Origin: PFJX01 sp031426815
GTDB lineage: Bacteria; Pseudomonadota; Gammaproteobacteria; Burkholderiales; Thiobacillaceae
NCBI GenBank assembly: GCA_031426815.1
Contig: JASJPG010000024.1
Location: 1-64,000, forward strand
DNA length: 64,000 nt
Direction: 5' to 3'
Under the pieces are notes generated by a model, which saw only the letters and a list, made by a program, of their open reading frames with translations, searched no databases and was not told the origin of the DNA. Each line of letters opens with the position of its first letter. The stretch's first letter is position 1. Below are positions 35,581 through 43,717 of the stretch, one piece after another. A program made the position numbers and the translations under genes.

Positions 35581-37506
35581 ATGAGTGATTTCGCCGGAAT
35601 GGAAGAGCTGTTGCAGGATTTCCTGCTAGAAGCCGGAGAGTTGTTATCCCAGGTCGATAACAAACTGGTCGAGCTTGAAAAACGGCCTGACGACCGCGAA
35701 CTCCTGAATGACATCTTTCGGGGGTTTCACACCATCAAAGGCGGCGCCGGCTTTCTCAACGCCGAAAATCTGGTGTCGCTTTGCCATCGCACCGAAAACC
35801 TGTTCGACAAGTTGCGTAATGGCGAGTTGAAACTTTCCACCGCCTTGATGGACGTCATCATGGATGCGACCGGCGTGGTTCGTAACATGTTCGCGTCACT
35901 GGCGCAGGCGACGCAGCCTGAAGCCGCCGACCCCGCTTTGATTGCAAGTCTGGAAACCGCGCTCGCCGGTAAGCCGGTGCCCCCGAAAGGTGCCGCAGCG
36001 CCTGCGCCTGTTCCGGCCGTAGCGCCGGAACGTCCGGCCATGCCGGCACCGGTCAATGTGGCGACCAGCGCCGCTCCTGCCGATGCCGGCGATATCAATT
36101 GGGATGTGCTGCATGCCGTTCTGACCGGCACGCCGTTGCCGCAGGAGGCTGCCCCGGTCCAGGCGGCGCCCGCGCATGAGCCGGATGTTGCGTTCCTGGA
36201 TGTTGCGGCTGCGCCCGCGCACCATGAGGCGGCGATTCCGGTGCAGGATTTGCCGACGCCGTCGCGCGCTTCCAACGCACCGGCTGCGCCGCAGCAAAGC
36301 CTGCAGAAGGAAACCACGATCCGCGTCGATACGGTGCGGCTTGACCAGGTGCTCAACCTTTCCGGCGAAATCGGCCTGACCAAGAACCGTATCGCCAATC
36401 TCAAGACGCAAATTCTGCATGGCAAGAACGATCAGGAAACCTTGAAGGCCCTGGATATCGCGGTCAGCCAGCTTGATCTGCTGGTTTCCGACCTACAGAA
36501 CGCCGTGATGAAAACGCGCATGCAGCCGATTGGCCGTCTGTTCCAGAAGTACCCGCGTCTGGCGCGCGATCTGGCGCGGCAATTGGGCAAGGACGTGGAA
36601 CTGGTGTTGTCTGGCGAGGAAACCGAACTCGACAAGACCATGATCGAGGATCTCAACGATCCGCTGGTTCACCTGGTGCGCAACGCAGTCGACCACGGCA
36701 TCGAAAGCGCGGAAGAGCGCGCGTTGTCGCACAAATCCGCCAAGGCCATCGTCACGCTTTCCGCCAGTCAGGTAGGTGACCACATCTACATCGAGATTTC
36801 CGATGACGGCAAGGGCATGCGCCCGGACGTGATCCGCTCCAAGGCGGTGGAAAAAGGCATTATCGATGCCGAAACCGCGAATGGTCTGGACGACCGGCAA
36901 AGCCTGCATCTGGTCTTCCTGCCCGGCTTCTCGACCAAGGACCAGATTTCCAGCGTGTCCGGACGCGGGGTCGGCATGGATGTGGTGAAGACCAATATCA
37001 CCCGTCTCAACGGCAAGATCGATGTCATCTCGGTGCCCGGCCAGGGCTCCACCTTCACCATTTCGCTACCGTTGACGCTGGCCATCCTGCCGGTGCTGGT
37101 GGTGCGTCTGAACGAGCAGTCTTTCGCGATTCCGTTGTCGATGGTGCGTGAAATCATTCCGATCAAGCCGGACGAAGTGCAGCGCGTCTCCGGTCGCGCC
37201 ACGATGGTGGTGCGCGATGAGGTGCTGCCGATTCGCAGCCTGGCGCGCCTGATCGGCTGGGAAGCGCAGAAGTCGCCTGCATTCGGCGTGCTCATGCATG
37301 CCTCGGACACCACCTTCATCATGGCGGTGGATGGTTTCGTCGGACGCGACGACGTCGTGATCAAACCGCTTTCCGATATCAAACCGAAAGGCATTGCCGG
37401 CGCTACGTTGTCCGGTGACGGATCGATTGTGCTGGTGCTGGATATGGAAGCCTTGTTGGGCAACAACACTGCTGATACGCCGATGAATCTGTTTGCGCGT
37501 GCCTGA
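35581..37506 (+). CDS. cheA: Chemotaxis histidine kinase CheA
   Basis: A 641-residue hub kinase. P1 carries the phosphorylated His50 (FRGFHTIKGGAGFL). A long Pro/Ala-rich segment (about 135-240) takes the place of a clear P2 domain. The dimerisation domain starts near 245 (IRVDTVRLDQVLNLSGEI), the ATPase domain has NAVDHGIE, DDGKGM and GRGVGMDVV, and the CheW-like regulatory domain is at the end (LPLTLAILPVLVV). cheW, cheR and cheB are not in this window. Confidence 0.96.
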   Translation: MSDFAGMEELLQDFLLEAGELLSQVDNKLVELEKRPDDRELLNDIFRGFHTIKGGAGFLNAENLVSLCHRTENLFDKLRNGELKLSTALMDVIMDATGVVRNMFASLAQATQPEAADPALIASLETALAGKPVPPKGAAAPAPVPAVAPERPAMPAPVNVATSAAPADAGDINWDVLHAVLTGTPLPQEAAPVQAAPAHEPDVAFLDVAAAPAHHEAAIPVQDLPTPSRASNAPAAPQQSLQKETTIRVDTVRLDQVLNLSGEIGLTKNRIANLKTQILHGKNDQETLKALDIAVSQLDLLVSDLQNAVMKTRMQPIGRLFQKYPRLARDLARQLGKDVELVLSGEETELDKTMIEDLNDPLVHLVRNAVDHGIESAEERALSHKSAKAIVTLSASQVGDHIYIEISDDGKGMRPDVIRSKAVEKGIIDAETANGLDDRQSLHLVFLPGFSTKDQISSVSGRGVGMDVVKTNITRLNGKIDVISVPGQGSTFTISLPLTLAILPVLVVRLNEQSFAIPLSMVREIIPIKPDEVQRVSGRATMVVRDEVLPIRSLARLIGWEAQKSPAFGVLMHASDTTFIMAVDGFVGRDDVVIKPLSDIKPKGIAGATLSGDGSIVLVLDMEALLGNNTADTPMNLFARA

Positions 37507-37521
37507 TCTGCCGCTACTCGC

Positions 37522-38739
37522 ATGAGTTCCAACGCCTATATCGCGCGGCAACCTATTGTCGACGCCAAGCATCAATTATTCGCTTACGAATTGTTGTTCC
37601 GGCATTCGGCGCATGCGCAGAGTGCACGCATCGCAACCGATGTCGATGCTGGCATCACCGTGGTCGCCAACACCCTGGTCAACATGGGCACGGAATGGCT
37701 GCTGAAAGGCAAGCTGGCTTTCGTCAATATGGAAGTCTCGATGCTGATGTCGAGCTTTTCCACCTTGCTGCCGCCGGAAAAGGTCGTCATCGAAATCCTG
37801 GAATCTGTCCAGGTGACGCCGGAAGTGCTTGAACGCCTGGTCGAACTGAAAGCGGCGGGATACCGCTTCGCGCTCGACGATTACCAATATTTGCCCGAAT
37901 CCGAACCGTTTTTGCAACTGGCCAGTTACGTCAAGCTGGATGTCCTGGAGCATGCGCCGGCGGAATTGACCAATATGGTCATGGCCTTGCGCAAGTATCC
38001 GGTCGAACTGATCGCAGAAAAAGTGGAAACGCCGGAGCAGTTCCGCCATTGCCAAGTATTGGGCTTCGATTATTTCCAGGGCTATTACTTTGCCCATCCG
38101 GAAAATCTGGCTGCCAAGATCATCAACCCGGTTTATGCCACCGTGGTGCAGTTGCTGGAGCGGGTTCGCCAGGGTGCCGATGCGAAAGACCTGGAAGCGC
38201 TATTCAAGAAGGACGTGGCGCTGACCTTCAAATTGCTGCGCTATATCAATTCGGCCGGCTTCGGCCTGTCTTGCGAAGTGCAGTCGATTCGGCATGCGGT
38301 GAGCATCCTCGGCATGCAACCGCTGTACCGTTGGCTGACCTTGTTGCTGGTCACGGCGGGCGGCGCTCCGACCATGCCGACGCTGGCCCGCACCGCCATT
38401 ACCCGCGGCCGCCTGTGCGAACTGATCGGCAAGGTCTGCCTGTCCAAGGGCGATCAGGACAACCTGTTCATCGTCGGCGTGTTTTCGTTGCTACCAGCGT
38501 TTCTGGAAATGTCGATGGAGCAGGTGCTGGAGCGTATCGTCATTCCGGAAAAACTGATGGATGCGCTGGCCAACCGGACCGGCATCTATGGTCCCTTCCT
38601 GGCGCTGACCGAAGCCGTGGAAAGCGGCGATGCGGAGCAACTAGAAAACCTGGCGTCGTCGCTGATGGTGACGCCTGATCAAGTCAGTCAGGCTCATTTG
38701 CAGGCCTTGGCCTGGGTCGAGCAACTCGGGCTCGATTGA
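37522..38739 (+). CDS. EAL/HDOD signalling protein (YuxH-like)
   Basis: A 405-residue protein of the EAL-HDOD family. The N-terminal EAL-like domain begins with YIARQPIVDAKHQLFAYELLFR, where the catalytic EAL becomes ELL, so cyclic-di-GMP hydrolysis is unlikely (text cited in part). The HDOD domain (from about residue 205) includes LLRYINSAGFGLSCEVQSIRHAVSILG, the usual helix pattern. Placed 15 bases after cheA and probably co-transcribed; the family is often linked to motility or chemotaxis. Function inferred from context only. Confidence 0.85.
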   Translation: MSSNAYIARQPIVDAKHQLFAYELLFRHSAHAQSARIATDVDAGITVVANTLVNMGTEWLLKGKLAFVNMEVSMLMSSFSTLLPPEKVVIEILESVQVTPEVLERLVELKAAGYRFALDDYQYLPESEPFLQLASYVKLDVLEHAPAELTNMVMALRKYPVELIAEKVETPEQFRHCQVLGFDYFQGYYFAHPENLAAKIINPVYATVVQLLERVRQGADAKDLEALFKKDVALTFKLLRYINSAGFGLSCEVQSIRHAVSILGMQPLYRWLTLLLVTAGGAPTMPTLARTAITRGRLCELIGKVCLSKGDQDNLFIVGVFSLLPAFLEMSMEQVLERIVIPEKLMDALANRTGIYGPFLALTEAVESGDAEQLENLASSLMVTPDQVSQAHLQALAWVEQLGLD

Positions 38740-38775
38740 ACCTTGCCGCTTCAACAAGTTCCACGTAGGCCGTAG

Positions 38776-38822
38776 GTGCGAATTTATTCGCACAATCAAC
38801 GACTTCAGTGCGAATAAATTCG
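38776..38822. repeat. Inverted palindromic repeat pair between convergent genes
   Basis: A hairpin GTGCGAA-TTTA-TTCGCAC (38776-38793) is followed 14 bases on by GTGCGAATAAATTCG (38808-38822), its reverse complement form. Together they form a small REP/BIME-like cassette between two convergent genes and could also act as a bidirectional terminator or attenuator. The second copy ends two bases before the sixA stop codon. Confidence 0.6.
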
Positions 38823-38823
38823 T

Positions 38824-39276
38824 TCAGGCCAGTTCCGGCGACATCGCCGCTTTCAGAATGGTTTGCGGTTGACTGCCGCGCACGCGGTTGCTCAGCCAGA
38901 CCAAGCCGCCCTTCTTGAGACTCAGGGTGCGGGTTTCACCGAACAACAACAAGCTGGCGGCATCGCCCAGCGTCGGTTGATGCCCCACCAGCAGGACTGT
39001 GCCGGAAGCATCCGGCCAGCCGGCTTCGCTCAAAACCTGCACGCCCATTGCGCCCGGCGCAAGGTTGGCGACCACTGCGTAGTCAAGCTTCAGGGCGTCT
39101 GCGGTTTGCAGTGCGCGCGCGGCCGGACTGACCAGAATGCGCGTCTTTTCCGGTATCCGTGGACGCAGCCAGGCTGCCATCTGCTGCGCCTGCTTGCGTC
39201 CCTTTGCGGTCAATTCGCGCGTCATGTCGACTTCGCCATCCTGCGCATCGGCATGCCGCCAGAGAATCAGATCCAT
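38824..39276 (-). CDS. sixA: Histidine phosphatase SixA-like
   Basis: A 150-residue protein of the histidine phosphatase branch. MDLILWRHADAQDG holds the catalytic RH (His8), ILVSPAARALQTA the second substrate Arg and VLLVGHQPTLGDAASLLL the second catalytic His. SixA removes phosphate from HPt domains such as that of ArcB. The start is ATG 39276; ATG 39291 upstream is an alternative. It stands alone before the AIM24-like gene. Confidence 0.9.
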   Translation of the reverse strand: MDLILWRHADAQDGEVDMTRELTAKGRKQAQQMAAWLRPRIPEKTRILVSPAARALQTADALKLDYAVVANLAPGAMGVQVLSEAGWPDASGTVLLVGHQPTLGDAASLLLFGETRTLSLKKGGLVWLSNRVRGSQPQTILKAAMSPELA

Positions 39277-39337
39277 GGTGTTCTCAGCCATCGAAATTGG
39301 GGAGGGTAGGGTGTCCATGTTACGAAACGGTGATGGG

Positions 39338-40126
39338 TTAATGGTTATCGCCGTCGAGCAGGCCACCGAGCAAGGAGCCTTCGCCCACCTGCTTGCCGCC
39401 GGCTTGCGGCGCGGCCGCGAGGATGCGATTCGCCAGACGCGAGAACGGCAGCGTTTGCAGCCAGATCTTGCCCGGACCGGTGAGGCGGGCATAGAACAGG
39501 CCTTCGCCGCCAAACAAGGCAGTTTTGATCTTGCCGACGAATTGGATATCGAAATCAACCGAGGGTTGCATGGCGGCAATACAGCCGGTGTCGACTCGAA
39601 GCACTTCGCCCGCTGCCAGCGTTTTTTCGGCGATGGTGCCGCCGGCGTGGAAAAACACCATGCCGTCGCCTTCCAGTTTCTGCAAGATGAAGCCTTCGCC
39701 GCCAAAGAAGCCGGCGCCGAGGCGTTGCTGGAAGGCGATGCCGAGCGAAACACCCTTGGCGGCGCAGAGGAAGGAATCCTTCTGGCAGATCAATGTGCCA
39801 CCGATCTGGCTCAGGTCGATCGGCACGATCTTGCCGGGATAAGGCGCGGCAAAGGCCACGCGGCGCTTGCCGGTCGCCATGTTGGCGTAGATGGTGATGA
39901 ATAGCGATTCGCCGGTAAGCAGGCGTTTGCCGGCGCCCATCAGCTTGCCGATGAAGCCGGAACTGGAGGCGGAGCCGTCGCCGAACACGGTTTCCATCTC
40001 GATGCCGTCCTGCATGAACATCATCATGCCGGCCTCGCCCACCGCGGCTTCTTGCGGGTCGAGTTCGATCTCCACGTACTGCATGTCGTCGCCAATGATG
40101 TCGTAGTCGATGACGTCCATCGCCAT
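39338..40126 (-). CDS. AIM24 / TIGR00266-family protein
   Basis: A 262-residue protein of the TIGR00266 (AIM24-like) family. It is rich in short Gly-containing strands (GEAGMMMFMQDGIEMETVFGDG, GGEGFILQKLEGDGMVF, cited in part) that form the flat beta-prism typical of this family. It has no signal peptide or membrane segment. The biochemical role of the family is not established. It reads from AAGGAGAC before the ATG. Confidence 0.8.
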   Translation of the reverse strand: MAMDVIDYDIIGDDMQYVEIELDPQEAAVGEAGMMMFMQDGIEMETVFGDGSASSSGFIGKLMGAGKRLLTGESLFITIYANMATGKRRVAFAAPYPGKIVPIDLSQIGGTLICQKDSFLCAAKGVSLGIAFQQRLGAGFFGGEGFILQKLEGDGMVFFHAGGTIAEKTLAAGEVLRVDTGCIAAMQPSVDFDIQFVGKIKTALFGGEGLFYARLTGPGKIWLQTLPFSRLANRILAAAPQAGGKQVGEGSLLGGLLDGDNH

Positions 40127-40169
40127 GGCTGTCTCCTTTAAGGTTAAGTCGTTGACGCGTGCGGCAGGC

Positions 40170-40889
40170 TCAATGTTCCAGCAGCAGGATACGGCGGTAG
40201 TCGCCGCCGCGCATCGCCAGGGCGCTTGCGATTTCTTGCTCGGGCGCGTGCAACGTCAGCGTCTCGCCGATCGAATCCAGCTTCGCCCCGGCTTCCAGCG
40301 CATCCAGAATGCGCAACCAGTGCCGCCAGATCGGCGCGCCTTCGCGCAAGCTTCGCGGCGGCAGGCTGCCTGCTTGGGCGCGCAACTGGCGGGCCGCGAT
40401 GAGATGCCGCTTGGCCGCGTCCAGTTGCGCCGGCAGCGGCAGCGCCAGATCGAAGTTCAATGCCAGCATTTCAGGCTTTTGCCGAAGTGTCGCGGCGGAA
40501 TCTGCGTCGATGACCGTCACGTCGACTAAGAATTCACGCCAGGCCAGGTCGTCGGGCAGATCGATGTCCGGGTCGAGCGGGAATTTGCGGAACCCCCATT
40601 TCGCCCCCATCCAGCACTCGATCAGAACCTGATCGTTCTCGCCCGGACAGATTTCCGGGCCGCAACCGGCAAGTTCAGATTCCGCCCGCCAGGCGCGTGC
40701 ATCCTGCTTCCATTTGAAGAAATCGCGCTGCGGCGGCGCGCCGTATTTGGCTTCGAGCTGACGCCATAGCGCGATGAACCAGGCGTAATCGGCCCGATAG
40801 GCCGGTTCGCGCCGCAAGAACTGCCAGGCCCAAGCGGCCAGATCGAGTTGTTCGCAAAAGGCGTAGTCCGCGTCGAGCCGCCAATCCAT
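40170..40889 (-). CDS. Conserved hypothetical protein, DUF6499-like N-terminus
   Basis: A 239-residue soluble protein. It starts MDWRLDADYAFCEQLDLAAW and continues WAWQFLRREPAYRADY. This resembles the N-terminal Proteobacterial transcriptional-regulator-like domain (DUF6499) that usually reads DWRD...WAWEFLRRNPxYR. The remainder is a helical domain with acidic and Arg-rich patches that I cannot classify. It has many Trp residues. It starts 8 bases after the lipoprotein stop, with no clear Shine-Dalgarno, suggesting coupling. Confidence 0.65.
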   Translation of the reverse strand: MDWRLDADYAFCEQLDLAAWAWQFLRREPAYRADYAWFIALWRQLEAKYGAPPQRDFFKWKQDARAWRAESELAGCGPEICPGENDQVLIECWMGAKWGFRKFPLDPDIDLPDDLAWREFLVDVTVIDADSAATLRQKPEMLALNFDLALPLPAQLDAAKRHLIAARQLRAQAGSLPPRSLREGAPIWRHWLRILDALEAGAKLDSIGETLTLHAPEQEIASALAMRGGDYRRILLLEH

Positions 40890-40897
40890 CGCGCTGT

Positions 40898-41605
40898 TCA
40901 GATCGGCAGAAAGACGAAGGTGGCGACGTTCTGAAACACCCGGCTGATCGAACGATTGCTCTTGTCCTCGATGATCAGCGCAAGCAAATCCTGTTGCGCG
41001 ATCAACTTGCCGAATTCGCGCTCGAAACTGAGGTTGGCGACATCGCCTTCCATGCTGTTGCTGACCAGAATCCTGGCGCCGTTGGGCAGTTTTGCATTGG
41101 AGAGCTTCCATACTGCCACCTCGATATTGCGTGCGCTGTTGTAGAGCTTCTGCGCAGACAGCGTGTCGGTCAGGAACAGCTCGGTCTTGTTCTCGTACGA
41201 GGCCATCAGCATGCAGGTCAGCGCGCTCATGAAGGCGTGCACCCGATCGCCGCTATACCCTTCCAGGAAAGCCAGTTTGAAATTTTCTTCCCAGTTCGCC
41301 TTGCTCAGCGGCGACAAGGCCCATTTCGGAATCTGCTCGAAAATGACGGCGCTGGCAGTTTCGGCGGTTTCATGGCCGGACTTGCGGAATTCCTGTGGAT
41401 TGCGGCGATACAGTTTCTCGGTCAACAGCTTCAGACTTTTCAGCACTTCATGCTGATTCATCTCCGCCATCATGTCCGCATCGCTCTTGGCCAGATTGGC
41501 CGTGCTGAAGGCACGCGCGCTGGCGACGCCGTTCTTGCGCTGGATATCCTGGCCCGCGCAACCGGTCAATGCGATGAGCAATAGCAATGAAACAAGGGCA
41601 TGCAT
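40898..41605 (-). CDS. Putative lipoprotein, function unknown
   Basis: A 235-residue secreted lipoprotein. The N-terminal hydrophobic segment ends in the lipobox LTGC (lipidation Cys near residue 16). The mature part is largely helical, with charged and Leu/Phe-rich segments but no catalytic motif that I recognise. The start at MHALV is chosen over GTG/ATG options four codons upstream because it gives a normal signal peptide. It is the promoter-proximal gene of a pair with the DUF6499-like protein, and it is divergent from sat. Confidence 0.7.
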   Translation of the reverse strand: MHALVSLLLLIALTGCAGQDIQRKNGVASARAFSTANLAKSDADMMAEMNQHEVLKSLKLLTEKLYRRNPQEFRKSGHETAETASAVIFEQIPKWALSPLSKANWEENFKLAFLEGYSGDRVHAFMSALTCMLMASYENKTELFLTDTLSAQKLYNSARNIEVAVWKLSNAKLPNGARILVSNSMEGDVANLSFEREFGKLIAQQDLLALIIEDKSNRSISRVFQNVATFVFLPI

Positions 41606-41703
41606 GGTAAGCACCAAATCGGTCGACAGATCATTGTAGCCAGCCCTACAGCCAGTTGCGTTATTGAAAACTCAACTGAAACTGCGGGCCATCAGGATGG
41701 CCT

Positions 41704-41826
41704 TATCCCAAAAAAAATTTATTTACAAAAAAATAACTCTGATTAGTGGGGGGGTAGGGCGGGTGCTATTCTCGCGGCCCATTCGGCTTATCAGCCTTTT
41801 CTAATCAACACATTTTAGGAGTCCGC
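41704..41826 (+). promoter_or_regulatory. sat upstream region: A/T tracts, G-quadruplex motif, weak promoter
   Basis: A run of A/T tracts (about 41710-41736) resembles an UP element. It is followed by a G-rich string GGGGGGGTAGGGCGGG (41748-41763), which fits a four-tract G-quadruplex with loops of 1-2 bases. A possible -10, TATTCT, lies at 41767-41772 with only a weak -35. A good Shine-Dalgarno, AGGAG, precedes the sat ATG. Promoter placement is uncertain. Confidence 0.45.
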
Positions 41827-43044
41827 ATGTCCCGTCTCGTGAAACCCCACGGTGGTGGCGAACTGAAGCCTCTGCTGCTCGAAGGCGCCGCTCGTGAAGC
41901 TGAACTGGCCCGTGCCCAGTCTCTGCCCAAGATCAAGATGTCCTCCCGCGAAACCGGCGACCTGATCATGATGGGCATCGGCGGCTTCACCCCGCTGGAA
42001 GGCTTCATGACGCATGCGGATTGGGCCGGCGTATGCGACGGCTACAAGATGGCGAATGGCCTGTTCTGGCCGATCCCGGTCACCCTGTCGACCGACACCA
42101 ATACCGCGCAAACCCTCAGCCTGGGCCAGGATGTCGCGCTGGTGAACTGCGATAGCGACGAGATCATGGGCACCATGAAGGTGACCGAGATCTACGGCAT
42201 CGACAAGGGCCATGAATGCATGATGGTCTACAAGACCACCGATCTGGCCCACCCCGGCGTCAAGATGGTGATGGACCAGGGCGCGATCAATCTGGCCGGT
42301 CCGGTCAAAGTGCTGTCCACCGGCACCTTCAAGGAAGAGTACGGCGACCAGTTCATGACCCCCGCCGAGACCCGCGCCGCTTTCGAAAAGGCCGGCTGGT
42401 CCAAGATTGCCGCGTTCCAGACCCGCAACCCGATGCACCGTTCGCATGAGTACCTGGCCAAGATCGCCATCGAAACCATGGATGGCGTGCTGATCCACTC
42501 CCTGCTGGGCGCGCTGAAACCGGGCGACATCCCCGCCGAAGTGCGTTCCGAAGCAATCGGCGTCCTGGTCGACAACTACTTTGCCCCGAACACCGTGATC
42601 CAGGCCGGCTACCCGCTCGACATGCGCTATGCCGGTCCGCGCGAAGCCCTGCTGCACGCGCTGTTCCGTCAGAACTATGGCTGCTCGCACCTGATCGTCG
42701 GTCGCGACCACGCCGGCGTGGGCGACTACTACGGCCCGTTCGACGCGCAGAAGATCTTCGACGAGATCCCCGCCGGTTCTCTCGAAACCACCAATATGAA
42801 CATCGACTGGACCTTCTGGTGCAACAAGTGCGGTGGTATGGCTTCGCAGCGCACCTGCCCGCACGGCAAGGATGACCGCATCCTGTTGTCCGGCACCAAG
42901 GTGCGTTCGATGCTGTCCGAAGGCCAGGATCTGCCGGTCGAATTCAGCCGCCCGGAAGTTGCCAAGGTGCTGCAGAAGTACTATGCAAGCCTGACCGCAG
43001 AACAGAACGTCAAGGTTGAGCTGAAGGGTCATTCAGCCGCCTGA
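41827..43044 (+). CDS. sat: Dissimilatory ATP sulfurylase (sulfate adenylyltransferase)
   Basis: In sulfur oxidation the enzyme converts APS and pyrophosphate to sulfate and ATP, the energy-conserving step after AprBA. The 405-residue protein has the family N-terminus LVKPHGGGEL, the nucleotide-binding QTRNPMHRSHEYL and GRDHAGVGDYYGP, and a Cys pair in FWCNKCGGMASQRTCPHG that may bind zinc. This is the homo-oligomeric, single-domain type without a fused APS kinase. It is heavily biased to common codons. aprB follows 172 bases on. Confidence 0.96.
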   Translation: MSRLVKPHGGGELKPLLLEGAAREAELARAQSLPKIKMSSRETGDLIMMGIGGFTPLEGFMTHADWAGVCDGYKMANGLFWPIPVTLSTDTNTAQTLSLGQDVALVNCDSDEIMGTMKVTEIYGIDKGHECMMVYKTTDLAHPGVKMVMDQGAINLAGPVKVLSTGTFKEEYGDQFMTPAETRAAFEKAGWSKIAAFQTRNPMHRSHEYLAKIAIETMDGVLIHSLLGALKPGDIPAEVRSEAIGVLVDNYFAPNTVIQAGYPLDMRYAGPREALLHALFRQNYGCSHLIVGRDHAGVGDYYGPFDAQKIFDEIPAGSLETTNMNIDWTFWCNKCGGMASQRTCPHGKDDRILLSGTKVRSMLSEGQDLPVEFSRPEVAKVLQKYYASLTAEQNVKVELKGHSAA

Positions 43045-43050
43045 TTTAAC

Positions 43051-43149
43051 GGCCAGCCGCGCGATAAGGCTGGCCATTTGTATTTAGACACCGAGCCCGC
43101 CGGAAGCGGATTCGCGATACGCCCCCGGCCAAGGTTGGGCTCGGTTTTT
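43051..43149 (+). terminator. Two structured hairpins between sat and aprB
   Basis: Hairpin 1 (43051-43075) pairs GGCCAGCC with GGCTGGCC and is followed by an imperfect T-rich tail (ATTTGTATTTAG). Hairpin 2 pairs ACCGAGCCC (43090-43098) with GGGCTCGGT (43137-43145) and ends in TTTTT to 43149. Its interior holds a nested GCCGG/CCGGC stem (43099-43103 with 43125-43129). This is terminator-like, perhaps an attenuator or RNA-processing site that sets apr expression relative to sat. It resembles no riboswitch family that I can name. Confidence 0.6.
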
Positions 43150-43216
43150 CTGAATGGGCCGCGTGGTTTGAAAAAACCGATGAGCGCGGATTGTTAGCTA
43201 ACAAGGAGTGATTTGA

Positions 43217-43690
43217 ATGCCAACCTTCGTCCGTACCGACAAGTGCGACGGCTGCAAGGGTCAAGATAAGACCGCCTGCATGTACATCTGCCCGCACGAC
43301 CTGATGAAACTGGACCGTGATGGTTCCGAAACCGGCCATGCCATGAAGTCTTTCAACCAGGAACCCGAGCAGTGCTGGGAGTGCTATTCCTGCGTGAAGA
43401 TTTGCCCGCAGCAAGCTATCGAATGCCGCCACTACGCCGACGTCGTTCCCCTCGGCGGTTCCGTGCAGCCCCTGCGTGGTTCCGACTCCATCATGTGGAC
43501 CATCAAGTTCCGTAATGGCGTGCTGAAGCGCTTCAAGTTCCCGATCCGTACCACCCCCGAGGGTTCCATCGACTGCTACGGCGGCAAGCCCATGCCCAAG
43601 CTGGCCGAAATCACCGAGACCGGTTCCTTCACCCGCGACATGATGGGTGGTTACCGCGCCGGCAACCCCGCCGAACTGATCCGCAAGTAA
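43217..43690 (+). CDS. aprB: Adenylylsulfate reductase subunit beta AprB
   Basis: The iron-sulfur subunit that takes electrons from the AprA flavin; in oxidation, sulfite plus AMP gives APS. The 157 residues contain two [4Fe-4S] sites: CDGCKGQDKTACMYICP, with the inserted loop typical of AprB, and CWECYSCVKICP. The C-terminal tail that wraps around AprA is present. Shine-Dalgarno AAGGAG precedes the ATG. It lies 27 bases before aprA. Confidence 0.97.
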   Translation: MPTFVRTDKCDGCKGQDKTACMYICPHDLMKLDRDGSETGHAMKSFNQEPEQCWECYSCVKICPQQAIECRHYADVVPLGGSVQPLRGSDSIMWTIKFRNGVLKRFKFPIRTTPEGSIDCYGGKPMPKLAEITETGSFTRDMMGGYRAGNPAELIRK

Positions 43691-43717
43691 TCCCGGTTAA
43701 ATAGAGAGGTAACTGAA

